64,000 nt of DNA from Buchnera aphidicola (Nurudea shiraii) (GCA_039829955.1 CP140035.1:496001-560000), one strand, 5' to 3'; positions 12,066 through 22,814 are shown, counted from the stretch's first letter. Numbers and translations: made by a program. Notes: generated by a model not told the origin, from the letters alone.

Positions 12066-12890
12066 TTAAGTTTTTTGTAACTTTAAAATAACTGAATCAA
12101 CATCTGGTAAAATATTATGCCACAAAAAGAAAGAATATGCCGCTTGACTAACTAACATACCTATTCCATCAGAAAATGTAGACATGCCGCAATTTTTACA
12201 CCATATAAGAAAAGGAGTTTTTTTTTCTACAGAATAATTAATATCATAAAAACGTGTTTTCTCATTAACTAAAAATAAAATTGAATCCCAAAAAAAATTA
12301 GTTTCAATATGAGAAATAGCATTAATCACTAAATCAAAAAAAATATTTTTTATCTTTTCCCTTTGTAATACAAAAATTTCTCCAAACGATTTTAAACTAT
12401 GGACTAAAATCGAAGATCGACTAGTAGTTCTATTTAAAACAAATACACGACATCCATATAATAATAGTGAGAAGATGATTCCTCTAGCAGCGCCACCCGC
12501 ACCTAATACCAAAATAGTATCGGAATGTCTTATAAAATTTAAGCGTTTTAAATCATATAAAATACCCTTTCCATCTGTATTATCCCCCAAAATTTTTCCA
12601 TTTTTCAATTTTTTTAAAGTATTTACTGATTTTGAAATTTTAGCATAACTAGTAAGTTTGTTTGATATTAAAAATGCTTCTTCTTTAAAAGGAATAGTAA
12701 CATTTGCTCCTATACCTTTTTTTAAAAAAAATTGAACTATAAATTTTTCAAACTGATGTAAAGGAACTAAAGTACTATCATAATTATGAATTATACCAGT
12801 TTGTTGAGAAAACAACTGATGAATATAAGGAGATTTAGTATGACATATAGGATTTCCAAATACTGAAAATTCACTTATTTTTTTAAGCAC
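12066..12890 (-). CDS. aroE: Shikimate dehydrogenase
   Basis: AroE reduces 3-dehydroshikimate to shikimate with NADPH in the route to chorismate and the aromatic amino acids, a core service of aphid symbionts. The 274 residues (E. coli 272) show the shikimate-binding SPYIH near residue 20, the catalytic Lys in NVTIPFKEEAF near 64, the Asp in DNTDG near 104, and the nucleotide-binding GAGGAARG near 129. The start overlaps the end of tsaC by eight bases, so the two are translationally linked. E. coli also has tsaC-aroE adjacent. The next gene downstream is tRNA-Glu, about 120 bases away. Confidence 0.96.
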   Translation of the reverse strand: MLKKISEFSVFGNPICHTKSPYIHQLFSQQTGIIHNYDSTLVPLHQFEKFIVQFFLKKGIGANVTIPFKEEAFLISNKLTSYAKISKSVNTLKKLKNGKILGDNTDGKGILYDLKRLNFIRHSDTILVLGAGGAARGIIFSLLLYGCRVFVLNRTTSRSSILVHSLKSFGEIFVLQREKIKNIFFDLVINAISHIETNFFWDSILFLVNEKTRFYDINYSVEKKTPFLIWCKNCGMSTFSDGIGMLVSQAAYSFFLWHNILPDVDSVILKLQKT

Positions 12891-13467
12891 AACGTATTAA
12901 TTCTCCACTTATAAGATTTATAATTTTGGTAGGAAATTTATTATTTCCTAGTTTTCCATACAAAACAGGAAAATTATCTCCAAATTGTTCTACAATTTCT
13001 GTATATGTTCTACACGGAATAAATCCAGACTTATTGGCGCTAGTAGAAATTAGCGCTTTTCCAAATGCATTACACAATCCTTGAATTGAAGCATGAGCAC
13101 TTATTCGAACTGCTACAAACCTAGACATTCCAGTTAACCAATGTGGAACTGTATTTCTCGCTGGAATTAAAAAAGTAATAGGGCCAGGCCAACTATTTAA
13201 AAGAACGTTTTTATTTTGAACAGATATCATACTTTCAGAAATATATTCTCTGATTTGGCTATAATTCGATGCTACTAATATAAACCCTTTATTACAACTT
13301 CTGTTTTTTAGCTTCAATAATTTTTTAACTACATATTTTTTACTCGGATCACATCCTAATCCAAATACTGATTCTGTCGGATAGGCAACAATATAATTAT
13401 TTTTTAATTTATCAACACATTCCGATAAAGATATGTTTTTAACCACTGTATATATTCCAATATTCAA
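12883..13467 (-). CDS. tsaC: Threonylcarbamoyl-AMP synthase TsaC (YrdC)
   Basis: TsaC makes threonylcarbamoyl-AMP from Thr, bicarbonate and ATP, the first step of the essential t6A modification at position 37 of tRNAs reading ANN codons. The 194-residue protein (E. coli 190) has the family pattern YPTESVFGLGCDP near residue 29 and the KxR motif region KLKNRSCNKG near 52. WPGPITF lies near 93 and STSANKSG near 142. It overlaps aroE by eight bases. In E. coli, dprA and smg lie between tsaC and def; here only about 180 AT-rich bases remain there. Confidence 0.95.
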   Translation of the reverse strand: MNIGIYTVVKNISLSECVDKLKNNYIVAYPTESVFGLGCDPSKKYVVKKLLKLKNRSCNKGFILVASNYSQIREYISESMISVQNKNVLLNSWPGPITFLIPARNTVPHWLTGMSRFVAVRISAHASIQGLCNAFGKALISTSANKSGFIPCRTYTEIVEQFGDNFPVLYGKLGNNKFPTKIINLISGELIRCA

Positions 13468-13644
13468 AAACTACGTTTTATAAGTCAATATGTATTTTAA
13501 AATATTATTTAAATATAAAGATTATTTTATATAAAAATTTCGATCGTTTTACTTAACAAAAAAATAAAGGTATACTTTTATTTCGAAATTCAAAAACGTT
13601 TATAATTAAATATTACTTCAAAATAACTAAAGTTATACTAAATT

Positions 13645-14133
13645 ATGTCTATCCTAAAAATATTAAAATATCCTAATGAAAATCTTCGAACTATTGCAAA
13701 ACCTATTTTACATATAAATAGATCAATTCAAAAAATTATTGACAATATGTTTGAAACTATGGTCTTTAAAAACGGAATAGGGTTAGCTGCTACTCAAGTC
13801 AACATACCTCTACAAATTATAGTTATTAATAATGTTTCAAAATTAAAAAAACCAATAGCATTAATTAATCCTAGAATAATTCAAACAAATGGAAATACGA
13901 GTATAGAAGAAGGATGTTTGTCTATTCCAAACTATAGCATGTTTGTTCCAAGATCTTCTGAAATTATTGTAACTGCTCTGAACTATTTTGGAAGAAAAAT
14001 TCAAATTAAAGCTACTAAACTATTATCAATCTGCATACAACATGAAATAGATCATCTAATTGGAAAATTATTAATAGATTACCTATCTAATATCGAAAAA
14101 CAAAAAATATTAAAACTTCTGAAAAAATTTTAA
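13645..14133 (+). CDS. def: Peptide deformylase
   Basis: Def removes the formyl group from the N-terminal Met of new proteins. All three metal-site motifs are present: GIGLAATQV near residue 46, EGCLSIP with the Cys ligand near 92, and QHEIDHL with both His ligands near 135. The 162-residue length is close to the E. coli 169. The gene is followed after three bases by fmt, as in E. coli. The pair forms the formylation/deformylation unit and diverges from tsaC-aroE. Confidence 0.97.
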   Translation: MSILKILKYPNENLRTIAKPILHINRSIQKIIDNMFETMVFKNGIGLAATQVNIPLQIIVINNVSKLKKPIALINPRIIQTNGNTSIEEGCLSIPNYSMFVPRSSEIIVTALNYFGRKIQIKATKLLSICIQHEIDHLIGKLLIDYLSNIEKQKILKLLKKF

Positions 14134-14136
14134 ACT

Positions 14137-15114
14137 ATGACATATAATTCTACCTTTACAAACAACAACACATCTTTAAAAATTGTTTTTTCTGGAACAT
14201 CTGAATTTTCTGCACAGCATCTAAAAACATTAATTTCTTCTCAATACAATGTCGTTGCAATACTTACTCAACCAGACCGAATTTCAGGAAGAGGACAACT
14301 AGTAGTTGAATCCCCAGTAAAACAAATAGCTAAAAAACATCATATTCCGATATTACAATCAAACAATTTGAAACTCCTAAAATTACATTATCAATTATAT
14401 GAATTTCACGCTGATATAATGGTTGTAGTTTCATATGGTTTAATAATTCCAACAAACATACTTAATATATTTAAAATGGGATGTATCAACATACATGCCT
14501 CTTTACTTCCTAGATGGAGAGGAGCTTCTCCTATACAATCAGCAATATTACATGGAGATACTATAACAGGAGTGACAATTATAAAAATGAATAAAAAAAT
14601 AGATTCTGGAAAAATTTTGTATTCATCTACTTGTAATATAGAAAAATCAGATACAAGCGATAGCTTGAAAAAAAAGCTAGTTAAACTGGGTTGTAAAGGA
14701 ATGTTAATAACATTAAAAAAAATTGAAACAGGAAAATACTCTTCTGTAAAACAAAGCAAGTTAACAACTTATGCTAAAAAAATTAAAAAAAACGACGCAT
14801 TAATAAACTGGTCTCAAGATGCAATAACATTAGAAAAATGTATAAGAGCATTTAATCCATGGCCCGTCAGCTATTTCAGAGTACAAAACCAAAACATAAA
14901 AGTGTGGGAAGCTCATGTTATAATGCAATATAATCTTAATATATATGAAATAGGAGAAATAATATTACTAAACAAAACTGGATTACAAATACAAACCAAA
15001 AAAAACATATTAAATATTAAAAAAATTCAAATTCCTGGAAAAAAAATAATACATGCATATAATTTAAAAAATTTAAAAAACAATCAATTTATTCCAAAAA
15101 ATAAACTTAATTAA
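14137..15114 (+). CDS. fmt: Methionyl-tRNA formyltransferase
   Basis: Fmt formylates Met-tRNAfMet using 10-formyl-THF, which FolD supplies. The 325-residue protein (E. coli 315) contains FSGTSEFSAQHL at the N-terminus and the signature HASLLPRWRGASPIQ near residue 116. The catalytic Asn/His/Asp set is in the usual places (INIHASLL, and the Asp of LHGDTITG). The C-terminal tRNA-binding domain is Lys-rich and drifted. It lies three bases after def and is probably translated from the same message. rsmB and trkA, which follow fmt in E. coli, are gone. Confidence 0.96.
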   Translation: MTYNSTFTNNNTSLKIVFSGTSEFSAQHLKTLISSQYNVVAILTQPDRISGRGQLVVESPVKQIAKKHHIPILQSNNLKLLKLHYQLYEFHADIMVVVSYGLIIPTNILNIFKMGCINIHASLLPRWRGASPIQSAILHGDTITGVTIIKMNKKIDSGKILYSSTCNIEKSDTSDSLKKKLVKLGCKGMLITLKKIETGKYSSVKQSKLTTYAKKIKKNDALINWSQDAITLEKCIRAFNPWPVSYFRVQNQNIKVWEAHVIMQYNLNIYEIGEIILLNKTGLQIQTKKNILNIKKIQIPGKKIIHAYNLKNLKNNQFIPKNKLN

Positions 15115-15534
15115 ATTTAAAATAATATTCTTTACATCAATTTTAATTTACAAAATTTTAGTTAAACAATATTTATTACATTACAAATCAAATTATATTT
15201 TTTTAATTATTTATTTGTTTAAAATTACATAATTGAAATATGTTTAATTTTAAACTTTATATTAAATTAAAATTTATAAAACATTTAATTATATCGTCAA
15301 TCTATCTCTTATATATATTTCAATAACTTTCAATTAAAACTAAAACATGCACTTCAAATATTAATATTTTAAATTTTTAACTTCATAAAATATAAAACCT
15401 AATATACTTCAACAACAGAACGGCATTAAATGCCGTTTGTTATCAATCAAATATAAAAAACTTTTATTAATTATGCAAACAAAATGCTTTTATAAAATAT
15501 AATTTCAATAATTCTAATATTTTATTTTTTAAAT
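15115..15534. other. Spacer between convergent fmt and rplQ
   Basis: About 420 AT-rich bases with no recognisable gene. In E. coli rsmB, trkA, mscL and zntR lie between fmt and rplQ, so this is the eroded site of those genes. The only structured element is the hairpin at 15414-15441. Confidence 0.6.
15414..15441. terminator. Bidirectional-looking hairpin between fmt and rplQ
   Basis: A stem AACGGCA / TGCCGTT with five-base loop TTAAA, extended by AACA/TGTT across a one-base bulge, sits between two convergent transcription units. It is the only GC-containing structure in the spacer. It lacks a long T-run, but its place and symmetry suggest it ends the ribosomal-protein operon (minus), the def-fmt operon (plus), or both. 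Confidence 0.6.
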
Positions 15535-15912
15535 TCATTTTAATTTCTCAAACTTTGACCTGTTTACAAGTTGTATATATGCCATAGGTGCTTTATCGCC
15601 AGAACGATAACCACACTTTAATACTCTAGTATATCCACCAGGTCTTTTTAAAAAGCATGGTCCAAGATCATTAAACAATTTAGTTACTATGGAATTATTT
15701 CGAATTTTAGAAAACACAAAACGTCTATTAAAAATAGAATCCTTTTTAGATCGAGTTATTAAAGGTTCTACAACACGGCGCAACTCTTTTGCTTTAGATA
15801 CTGTTGTTTTTATAATTTCATAGTTTAATAACGAACATATCATATTATTTAACATTGCTTTTACATGAACCCTATTTCTGTTAAATTTACGACCAATTTT
15901 TCTATGTCTCAT
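15535..15912 (-). CDS. rplQ: 50S ribosomal protein L17
   Basis: L17 belongs to the 50S subunit near the exit tunnel. The 125 residues (E. coli 127) begin [13 protein letters not shown] and include [16 protein letters not shown] and [21 protein letters not shown], typical of the family. A GTG codon directly precedes the chosen ATG, but the E. coli alignment favours 15912. It is the last gene of the alpha operon, 51 bases after rpoA. Confidence 0.96.
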   Translation of the reverse strand: MRHRKIGRKFNRNRVHVKAMLNNMICSLLNYEIIKTTVSKAKELRRVVEPLITRSKKDSIFNRRFVFSKIRNNSIVTKLFNDLGPCFLKRPGGYTRVLKCGYRSGDKAPMAYIQLVNRSKFEKLK

Positions 15913-15963
15913 CACACTGCAACCTTTTATATAAATTGCTCAACTTTATAAAATAATAATTAA

Positions 15964-16953
15964 CTAATCATTCGAAATACTGATAGGAGGCCAATTTTCT
16001 AACTTCATACCTAAAGACAATCCTCGGGATGCTAACACATCTTTAATTTCAGTTAAAGATTTTTTTCCTAAATTAGGAGTTTTGAGTAATTCTACCTCTG
16101 TTTTTTGAACTAAATCCCCGATATAATGTATAGATTCTGCTTTTAAACAATTAGCAGATCTTACTGTCAACTCTAAATCATCAACTGAACGCAACAAAAT
16201 AGGTTCAAATTCGGGTTTTTCTTCTTTTACTTCTGGTTCACGAACATCTTTTAAATCTACAAACGCTTCCAACTGATCTGATAAGATTGTAGCAGCATAA
16301 CGAATAGCCTCTTCTGGATCAATAGTACCATTAGTTTCTATTTCGATTATTAATTTATCTAAATCAGTTCTTTGAGCAACTCGAGCAGATTCTACATTAT
16401 ATACAATTCTTTCTATCGGGCTATAACAAGCATCTATTAACAATTTTCCTATAGAATGTTCTCTATCTACTAGATTTATTCTAGAAGCAGCAGTAACATA
16501 ACCTCTACCTCTTTCTATTTTTATTCTCATAGTTATCGAAACACTATCATAAGTCAAATTACAAATTACATGTTCAGGATTAACAAATTCTACATCACTG
16601 TTATGAGTAATATCAGAGGCTTTGACTGTTCCTACACCAGATTTATTTAATGTTAAAATAACTTGATCTCTTCCATATAACTTTACTGCTAATCCTTTTA
16701 AATTTAGTAAAATTTCAATAATGTCCTCTTTTATCCCTTCTTTAGTACTATATTCATGAAGAACACCTTCAATTTCAACTTCTGTCACTGCACAACCTGG
16801 CATAGAAGATAATAGAATTCTTCGCAAAGCATTTCCAAGCGTATGACCGAAACCTCGCTCCAAAGGTTCAAGAATAATTTTAGAATGTTTAATACTAATA
16901 TGTTTAACGTCTACTAATCTTGGTCTCAAAAATTCATTAACAGAACCTCGCAT
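15964..16953 (-). CDS. rpoA: RNA polymerase alpha subunit
   Basis: This is the alpha subunit, which nucleates RNA polymerase assembly through its N-terminal domain and contacts DNA and activators through its C-terminal domain. Both domains and the acidic linker ([15 protein letters not shown] near residue 240) are complete; the length of 329 equals E. coli. The N-terminal [20 protein letters not shown] and C-terminal [12 protein letters not shown] and [13 protein letters not shown] are nearly identical to E. coli. Two ATG codons are in tandem. The AAGGAG ribosome site is two bases from the first and five from the second, and the second matches the E. coli start, so 16953 was chosen. Confidence 0.97.
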   Translation of the reverse strand: MRGSVNEFLRPRLVDVKHISIKHSKIILEPLERGFGHTLGNALRRILLSSMPGCAVTEVEIEGVLHEYSTKEGIKEDIIEILLNLKGLAVKLYGRDQVILTLNKSGVGTVKASDITHNSDVEFVNPEHVICNLTYDSVSITMRIKIERGRGYVTAASRINLVDREHSIGKLLIDACYSPIERIVYNVESARVAQRTDLDKLIIEIETNGTIDPEEAIRYAATILSDQLEAFVDLKDVREPEVKEEKPEFEPILLRSVDDLELTVRSANCLKAESIHYIGDLVQKTEVELLKTPNLGKKSLTEIKDVLASRGLSLGMKLENWPPISISND

Positions 16954-16978
16954 CATTGCTCCTTATACAATCTATGTT

Positions 16979-17599
16979 TTATTTAGAGTAAAGTTCAATA
17001 ATTAAATGTTCATTAATTTCTGCAGATAAATCTGAACGTTCAGGAATACGTTTAAATACACCTTTCATTTGAGAAATATTAATTTCTATCCAATCTGGAA
17101 ATTCCCTCTGTTCAGTTAACTCTAAAGCAGCTTTAATACGAGTTTGTTTTTTTGATTTATTAGATACTTCAATCACATCCCCCGAAGAAACTTGATAAGA
17201 AGGAATATTAACTACTTTTTCATTGACTAAAATCGACTTATGATTTATTAACTGACGAGATTCGAAACGTGTAGCTCCAAATCCCATTCTATAAACCACA
17301 TTGTCTAAACGCCGTTCTAATAAAATTAATAAATTCTCTCCAGTATTTCCTTTCAATCTAACAGAACGTTTATAATAATTGTGAAATTGTGATTCTAATA
17401 CACCATACAATCTTCGAACTTTTTGTTTTTCTCGCAATTGTATTCCATAATCTGACAAACGCGATTTTTTGGAACCATGTTGACCAGGTAACTTGTCTAA
17501 TTTACATTTAGAATCAATAGAACGCATTCCCGATTTTAAAAACAAATCTGTTCCCTCACGTCGAGACAATTTTAGTTTAGGTCCTAAATATTTTGCCAC
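16979..17599 (-). CDS. rpsD: 30S ribosomal protein S4
   Basis: S4 is a primary 16S-binding protein of the 30S subunit and, in E. coli, the translational repressor of the alpha operon. The sequence [21 protein letters not shown] and the S4 domain around [14 protein letters not shown] are clear. The start is placed at a GTG codon (17599): it has TTGGAG six bases upstream and aligns with the E. coli N-terminus, giving 206 residues as in E. coli. Frames opening further upstream add eight unrelated residues. Confidence 0.95.
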   Translation of the reverse strand: MAKYLGPKLKLSRREGTDLFLKSGMRSIDSKCKLDKLPGQHGSKKSRLSDYGIQLREKQKVRRLYGVLESQFHNYYKRSVRLKGNTGENLLILLERRLDNVVYRMGFGATRFESRQLINHKSILVNEKVVNIPSYQVSSGDVIEVSNKSKKQTRIKAALELTEQREFPDWIEINISQMKGVFKRIPERSDLSAEINEHLIIELYSK

Positions 17600-17634
17600 T
17601 TTTATCTCCAATATAAAGTACAAGTTAATTTATA

Positions 17635-18024
17635 TTATACTCTTCGTTTTTTAGGTGAACGACAACCATTATGAGGAATAGGAGTAACATCAGTAATATT
17701 AGTAATTTTAAATCCAGAAGAATGTAAAGCTCTAATAGTTGATTCTCTTCCAGGTCCAGGCCCTTTAACCATAACTTCCAAATTTTTAATACCATAATTT
17801 TTAACAATTTCCGAACAACGTTCAGCCGCTACTTGAGCTGCAAAAGGAGTAGATTTTCTAGATCCTCTAAATCCAGATCCACCTGCTGTTGCCCAACCTA
17901 AAATATTTCCTTGTTTATCACTAATAGAAACAATAGTATTGTTAAAAGAAGCATGAATATGAGCAACTCCATCTACTATTTGTTGTTTAATGCGCTTTTT
18001 TACACGAGCCCCTTCTTTAGCCAT
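17635..18024 (-). CDS. rpsK: 30S ribosomal protein S11
   Basis: S11 lies on the platform of the 30S subunit. The 129 residues equal the E. coli length, with [18 protein letters not shown] near residue 20, [20 protein letters not shown] near 52, and the C-terminal [11 protein letters not shown] followed by PKKRRV. An upstream TTG codon would add three residues; the ATG at 18024 aligns with the E. coli start. Part of the alpha operon between rpsM and rpsD. Confidence 0.96.
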   Translation of the reverse strand: MAKEGARVKKRIKQQIVDGVAHIHASFNNTIVSISDKQGNILGWATAGGSGFRGSRKSTPFAAQVAAERCSEIVKNYGIKNLEVMVKGPGPGRESTIRALHSSGFKITNITDVTPIPHNGCRSPKKRRV

Positions 18025-18041
18025 AATTTTCAAACCTTATA

Positions 18042-18398
18042 TTATTTCTTAACTAATTTACGAGAACCTTTTCTAGTACGAGCATTAGTTTTAGTTCTTT
18101 GACCACGAACAGGAAGGTTCTTCCGATGACGTAATCCACGATAACAACTAAGATCTATCAAACGCTTTATATTCAAATTAACTTCTCTTCGAAGATCACC
18201 TTCTACAATAAATTTAGATACTTCATTTCTTAATAACTCTATTTTATCTTCTGTTAAATCACACGTCTTTACATCTTGTACTATGCCTGATAATTTACAA
18301 ATTAACTTAGAACGTTCTTTTCCTATACCATATATACTTGTCAATGCAATAATAATGTGTTTATTATTAGGAATATTAATACCTGCTATACGTGCCAC
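18042..18398 (-). CDS. rpsM: 30S ribosomal protein S13
   Basis: S13 is in the head of the 30S subunit and contacts the P-site tRNA and the intersubunit bridge. The 118-residue protein begins [14 protein letters not shown], contains the helix-two-turn-helix segment [13 protein letters not shown], and ends in the basic tail [17 protein letters not shown]. It is the first gene of the alpha operon and is preceded by AGGAGGAG-type ribosome site sequence (CTAATTAGGAGGAG-like on the minus strand). Confidence 0.96.
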   Translation of the reverse strand: MARIAGINIPNNKHIIIALTSIYGIGKERSKLICKLSGIVQDVKTCDLTEDKIELLRNEVSKFIVEGDLRREVNLNIKRLIDLSCYRGLRHRKNLPVRGQRTKTNARTRKGSRKLVKK

Positions 18399-18516
18399 TA
18401 TAAAATCTCCTCCTAATGTGCTATATTATATAAATTTATATATTTGAATAACTCAAAATAAAAAAGCAAAATGTTATATCATATTTACTCTTAAACATTA
18501 ACATTAATTAAAAATT

Positions 18517-18633
18517 TTAACCTTGTCTCTGCTTATGCTTAGGATCAATACTACAAATTACTCGAACAACTTTATTTCTACGAATAACTTTGCAATTCTT
18601 GCACAACCTTTTTACTGAAGCGCGTACTTTCAT
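18517..18633 (-). CDS. rpmJ: 50S ribosomal protein L36
   Basis: This is a 38-residue gene. The minus strand from 18633 reads [20 protein letters not shown] and ends PKHKQRQG. It keeps the zinc-ribbon ligands Cys11, Cys14, Cys27 and His33 of L36. It lies between secY and rpsM as in E. coli, at the end of the spc operon, and has the same length as the E. coli protein. Confidence 0.95.
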   Translation of the reverse strand: MKVRASVKRLCKNCKVIRRNKVVRVICSIDPKHKQRQG

Positions 18634-18668
18634 AATTTTACCTACAATAACAACATAAATTTAAATTT

Positions 18669-19994
18669 TTAAAGATTTAAATTAGATTTTTTTAAAACAG
18701 ATTCATATTGAGTAGACATGATATATGTTTGTATTTGAGAAATAAAATCTATAACTACTACAACTACAATCAGCAAAGAAGTACCGCCAAAATAAAAAGG
18801 CACTTCCATAAACATGCGTAAAAACTCCGGAACTAAACATATAAACATCATATAAATGGAGCCAATTAATGTTAATCTTAATGTTATCTTATTAATATAT
18901 TTAGCTGTTTGTAATCCAGGTCTAATACCAGAAATAAATGCTCCAGATTTTTTTAAATTATCTGCTGTTTCTTTAGGATTAAAAACTAATCCAGTATAAA
19001 AAAAACAAAAAAATATAATAGCTACTGCATAAAATAACATATATATAAATTGATTAGGTTGTAAATAAAAAGCAACATTTATTAACCATTTCCAATCGTT
19101 TCCACCTCCAAACCAAGAAACAACAGAAATAGGAAATAAAACAATACTAGAAGAAAAAATAGCAGGTATGACTCCTGCCATGTTTAATTTCAAAGGCAAA
19201 TGTGTATAGTTCTTTGAATAAATACGACGACTTTGATAATTTCTAGCATAATTTACATGAATTTTCCTATAACTTTTTTCAATAAACACAACAAAAAATA
19301 TAACTAAAAAAATAACTACTGAAATTAAAAAAAATAAAAAATAACTCAGACTACCTTGCCTTAATTGCGCTACCGTATGTTCAATAGCAGAAGGTAAACT
19401 AGAAACAATTCCTAAAAAAATTATAATTGAAATACCATTACCAATTCCTCTTTTAGTAATTAACTCACCTAACCACATTAAAAACACAGTTCCTGTAACT
19501 AAACCCACAATTGAAGTACAATAAAAATATATATCTGGATTAATAACTAAATGTTTTAAACCGGATATATTAGGTAAACTTAAAGCTACACCAAAAGATT
19601 GCAAACTAGCTAACACTAAAGTAGTGTATTTTATATATACATTAATTTTTCTTCGACCCATTTCTCCATCTTTCTTCATTTCTATGAATTTTGGATATAC
19701 TAAAGTAAGCATTTGTATGATAATTGATGCTGATATAAAAGGCATAATACCCAATGCAAAAATCGACGCTCGACTTAACGCTCCACCAGAAAACATGTTG
19801 AACATTTCTACAAGAGTACCTTTCTGATTTTGCAATAATTGCGACAATACAGAAGTATCAATACCTGGAACAGGGATAAAAGATCCTATTCTAAAAATTA
19901 CTAAAGAGATTAAAACAAAAAAAATTCTTCTTCTTAAATCAGTTGACTTAGTATTAAACGATGCAAAACTTTTATTATTTTTTTTTTTTATCAT
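18669..19994 (-). CDS. secY: Protein translocase subunit SecY
   Basis: SecY is the channel of the Sec translocon in the inner membrane. The 441 residues (E. coli 443) contain ten predicted membrane spans. Visible motifs are [13 protein letters not shown] in the first span region, the plug segment around [25 protein letters not shown], and the C-terminal loops ending in [11 protein letters not shown] run of 12 adenines directly after the start codon (ATG ATA then A-rich, near 19978-19989) stays in frame, giving [10 protein letters not shown]. This differs from E. coli only in the non-conserved N-terminal tail. It follows rplO by 12 bases in the spc operon. Confidence 0.97.
   Translation of the reverse strand: MIKKKNNKSFASFNTKSTDLRRRIFFVLISLVIFRIGSFIPVPGIDTSVLSQLLQNQKGTLVEMFNMFSGGALSRASIFALGIMPFISASIIIQMLTLVYPKFIEMKKDGEMGRRKINVYIKYTTLVLASLQSFGVALSLPNISGLKHLVINPDIYFYCTSIVGLVTGTVFLMWLGELITKRGIGNGISIIIFLGIVSSLPSAIEHTVAQLRQGSLSYFLFFLISVVIFLVIFFVVFIEKSYRKIHVNYARNYQSRRIYSKNYTHLPLKLNMAGVIPAIFSSSIVLFPISVVSWFGGGNDWKWLINVAFYLQPNQFIYMLFYAVAIIFFCFFYTGLVFNPKETADNLKKSGAFISGIRPGLQTAKYINKITLRLTLIGSIYMMFICLVPEFLRMFMEVPFYFGGTSLLIVVVVVIDFISQIQTYIMSTQYESVLKKSNLNL
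19978..19989 (-). repeat. In-frame 12-adenine tract at the secY start
   Basis: On the minus strand twelve consecutive A residues encode the Lys-rich SecY N-terminus. It is the longest adenine run I noticed at the start of an intact gene here. Such runs are hot spots for polymerase slippage, so a fraction of secY messages may be out of frame. Confidence 0.85.
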
Positions 19995-20006
19995 AATGTT
20001 TATTAA

Positions 20007-20441
20007 TTACTCCTGAACTGTTCCACCAGAAATTTTAATCATATTACGAACTCCTTTAGTCATATACAATCCACGAATTTTTAATGGAACAGTAATTGTT
20101 CCAGATAAAATTACTTTAACAAACTTAACATTTTTATTTACTATTCTATGTTTTTTCAACAAATCTAAATCAATTGTATGATTTGAAAATCTTAACAATT
20201 TTGATAAGCTTATTTCAGATTTATTTTTCAATTTATAAGAAATAAATCCGTATTTTGGAATTCTTCTATATAAAGGAGTTTGTCCACCTTCAAATCCTCT
20301 ATTTACCTTTCCTCCAGATCTAGATTTTTGACCTTTATGTCCTCGACCTGCTGTTTTTCCTAATCCTGATCCAATACCTCTTCCTTTTCTTTTTCGAACT
20401 TTATGGGAACCAATAGACGGAATTATATTATTTAAACGCAT
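20007..20441 (-). CDS. rplO: 50S ribosomal protein L15
   Basis: L15 is a late-assembly 23S-binding protein. The 144 residues match E. coli exactly in length. The N-terminal glycine- and lysine-rich extension (GRGIGSGLGKTAGRGHKGQKSRSG region, residues 20-45) threads into rRNA, and the globular part ends in VRNMIKISGGTVQE. It lies between rpmD and secY. Confidence 0.96.
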   Translation of the reverse strand: MRLNNIIPSIGSHKVRKRKGRGIGSGLGKTAGRGHKGQKSRSGGKVNRGFEGGQTPLYRRIPKYGFISYKLKNKSEISLSKLLRFSNHTIDLDLLKKHRIVNKNVKFVKVILSGTITVPLKIRGLYMTKGVRNMIKISGGTVQE

Positions 20442-20457
20442 TTTAATGATTCCTTAC

Positions 20458-20640
20458 TTATGGTATTAAAACAACTTTTAACATATAAGATATCTTTTTT
20501 ATCATACCTTGAATAGAAGGAGTGTTCTGACGTTTTACTGTATGCCCAATATGACGTAATCCCAATCCCATTAAAGTTAATTTGTGCTTAGGTAATCGCC
20601 CTATAGAACTTTTTACCTGAGTTATTTCTAAATATTGCAT
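20458..20640 (-). CDS. rpmD: 50S ribosomal protein L30
   Basis: L30 is a small 50S protein. The 60 residues contain the family core [20 protein letters not shown] followed by [17 protein letters not shown], closely matching E. coli L30. It lies seven bases after rpsE and 16 before rplO in the spc operon. The C-terminus ends KVVLIP. Confidence 0.95.
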   Translation of the reverse strand: MQYLEITQVKSSIGRLPKHKLTLMGLGLRHIGHTVKRQNTPSIQGMIKKISYMLKVVLIP

Positions 20641-20647
20641 TATTTTT

Positions 20648-21154
20648 CTATCCTAAAATATATTTAACTGATTTATTACGCTTAGCAGCTATCGTTTCAG
20701 GTGACTTCATATTTTCTAATCCTAATATTGTCGCTCTCACTACATTAATAGGATTAGTAGATCCATAAGTTTTTGCTAAAACATTATAAATACCAGCTAC
20801 CTCTAACACTGCTCTCATAGCGCCTCCTGCAATAATTCCAGTTCCTTCTGAAGCTGGCTTCATAAAAACATTCGAACTAACATAAGTACCTATAATAGGA
20901 TATTGCAAAGTATTTTTACTTAAAGGAATAGTAATCATATTTCTACGTGCTTTTTCCATAGCTTTTTGAATAGCAGATGGAACTTCACGAGCTTTTCCAT
21001 ATCCAAAACCAACTTTACCATTTCCATTTCCAACTACTGTTAAAGCAGTAAACGAAAAAATACGGCCTCCTTTTACTGTCTTTGAAACACGATTAACTGA
21101 AATTAATTTTTCTTTTAAATCTAAACTATTTTTTTTATCAATATAAATTGCCAT
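20648..21154 (-). CDS. rpsE: 30S ribosomal protein S5
   Basis: S5 is involved in translational accuracy and mRNA helicase activity at the entry channel. The 168 residues (E. coli 167) show [39 protein letters not shown], and [20 protein letters not shown]. The N-terminal tail is drifted. Part of the spc operon between rplR and rpmD. Confidence 0.96.
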   Translation of the reverse strand: MAIYIDKKNSLDLKEKLISVNRVSKTVKGGRIFSFTALTVVGNGNGKVGFGYGKAREVPSAIQKAMEKARRNMITIPLSKNTLQYPIIGTYVSSNVFMKPASEGTGIIAGGAMRAVLEVAGIYNVLAKTYGSTNPINVVRATILGLENMKSPETIAAKRNKSVKYILG

Positions 21155-21167
21155 AAAATTTTATCCC

Positions 21168-21533
21168 TTAAAATTTTAATCCTACTTTTCTTGCTTCATC
21201 TGCTAAAGCTTGGACTCTACCATGATATCGAAAACCAGAACGATCAAATGCAACAACATTAATACCTTTTTCTAAAGCTCGTTTTGCAATAATGGCCCCA
21301 ATAACAGAAGCTGCTTCTTTATTTCCTGTATACTTAAAAAACTTTAAAAGTTTTTTTTCAAGAGTTGAAGCGACTACCAATACTGAAGAATTATCAAAAG
21401 AAACAATTTGAGCATAGATATGTCTAGGAGTACGATGAACAATTAAACGAACAGATTTTAATATCTTAAGTTTGTGCCGTGCTCTAGAAGCTCTTCGAAT
21501 ACGAGCTTGTTTTTTATCCACTGAAACCATCAT
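21168..21533 (-). CDS. rplR: 50S ribosomal protein L18
   Basis: L18 mediates 5S rRNA binding to 23S. The conserved segments are [27 protein letters not shown] and the C-terminal [20 protein letters not shown]. Two tandem ATG codons (21533 and 21530) and a GTG (21521, aligning with the E. coli MDKK start) are possible starts. The first was kept, giving 121 residues against 117 in E. coli. It begins one base after the rplF stop, suggesting coupled translation. Confidence 0.94.
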   Translation of the reverse strand: MMVSVDKKQARIRRASRARHKLKILKSVRLIVHRTPRHIYAQIVSFDNSSVLVVASTLEKKLLKFFKYTGNKEAASVIGAIIAKRALEKGINVVAFDRSGFRYHGRVQALADEARKVGLKF

Positions 21534-21534
21534 T

Positions 21535-22071
21535 TTATTTCTTTTTAGCCTCTTTTATTCGTACAATCTCATCACTATAGCGAATACCTTTTCCTTTATA
21601 AACTTCTGGAATTCTATACGATCTTATATCAGAAGCAACTTGTCCCACTAATTGCTTATCATGTCCTTTTATAATAATTTCTATTTGAGATGGACATTCT
21701 ATAACAATACCATCTGGAACCAAATACTTAATAACATGAGAATACCCTAAAGACATTTGAACAATATTAGAATTTACTATTGAAGTCCTAAAACCTACTC
21801 CTAATAATTGTAATGTCTTTAAAAATCCCTTAGTCACACCAACAATCATAGAATACACTAAAGATCTAGCTGTTCCAGCTTGTGCCCAATCTCTAGAAGA
21901 ATTAGTTTTACTATTGAAAATCAAATATCCATCAACATAATTTATTATAACACTATTATGTATGACACGACTTAAACTTTTGTTATCATTTTTCACTACA
22001 ATATTTTGTCCAGATAATTTAACTTCAACATAAGGAGGGACAACAACTGACTTTTTTGCAATACGAGACAT
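21535..22071 (-). CDS. rplF: 50S ribosomal protein L6
   Basis: L6 lies near the factor-binding site of the 50S subunit. The 178 residues (E. coli 177) have two repeats of the L6 fold. [21 protein letters not shown] is in the first, and the signature [11 protein letters not shown] with [10 protein letters not shown] is at the C-terminus. Part of the spc operon. Confidence 0.96.
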   Translation of the reverse strand: MSRIAKKSVVVPPYVEVKLSGQNIVVKNDNKSLSRVIHNSVIINYVDGYLIFNSKTNSSRDWAQAGTARSLVYSMIVGVTKGFLKTLQLLGVGFRTSIVNSNIVQMSLGYSHVIKYLVPDGIVIECPSQIEIIIKGHDKQLVGQVASDIRSYRIPEVYKGKGIRYSDEIVRIKEAKKK

Positions 22072-22082
22072 ATTTTCTCCAA

Positions 22083-22478
22083 TTAAGTTACATGACAGAT
22101 AATTTCACCACCTAAACCAGCACAACGAGCTGATTTGTCAGTCATAACTCCTTTTGAAGTAGAAATTATAGCTATACCTAGTCCAGCCATGATTATCGGC
22201 AATTTATTACTTTTACTATACACTCTCAAACTAGGAGAACTAATTCTCTTTATATTTTCAATAACAGGTTTTCCATTAAAATATTTTAAAGTTAATTCTA
22301 ATTCAGGTTTAGAACCATTTTCTTGTACAAAATAATCTTTTATATAACCTTCTTGTTTTAATATAATACTAATTGATAATTTTAATTTTGAAGAAGGCAT
22401 AATAACTGATGTTTTATTTGCTAACTGACTATTTCGAATTCTAGTTAACATATCCGATACAGGATCTTGTATTGTCAT
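22083..22478 (-). CDS. rpsH: 30S ribosomal protein S8
   Basis: S8 is a primary 16S-binding protein and, in E. coli, the translational repressor of the spc operon. The 131 residues start [22 protein letters not shown] and end in the family signature [22 protein letters not shown]. Length matches E. coli (130). Confidence 0.96.
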   Translation of the reverse strand: MTIQDPVSDMLTRIRNSQLANKTSVIMPSSKLKLSISIILKQEGYIKDYFVQENGSKPELELTLKYFNGKPVIENIKRISSPSLRVYSKSNKLPIIMAGLGIAIISTSKGVMTDKSARCAGLGGEIICHVT

Positions 22479-22508
22479 ATATATATTTCCAAAAATGTTA
22501 ATAATTTT

Positions 22509-22814
22509 CTACCAACTAGCTTTCTTTAAACCAGGAATCTCTCCTCTCATGGCTACTTCTCGTAATTTAATTCGACTTAATCCAAATTTTCTTAAAAAAG
22601 CATGTGGTCTCCCAGTTTGACGACAACGATTACGTTGACGAACAGGACTAGAATCTCTAGGAAACTTTTGTAATTTTAATACAGCATTCCAACGATCCTT
22701 TTTTGATATTTTTATATCAGATATTATAGTTTTTAGATGTTGTCTTTTCAAAAAAAACTTATTAGCTAATCTAATACGCTTCATTTCACGTGCTTTTATC
22801 GATTGTTTAGTCAT
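22509..22814 (-). CDS. rpsN: 30S ribosomal protein S14
   Basis: S14 is the long, zinc-free type of S14, 101 residues as in E. coli. The conserved parts are [20 protein letters not shown] at the N-terminus and the signature [20 protein letters not shown] followed by [18 protein letters not shown]. The two zinc CxxC motifs of the short type are absent, as expected. Confidence 0.96.
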   Translation of the reverse strand: MTKQSIKAREMKRIRLANKFFLKRQHLKTIISDIKISKKDRWNAVLKLQKFPRDSSPVRQRNRCRQTGRPHAFLRKFGLSRIKLREVAMRGEIPGLKKASW

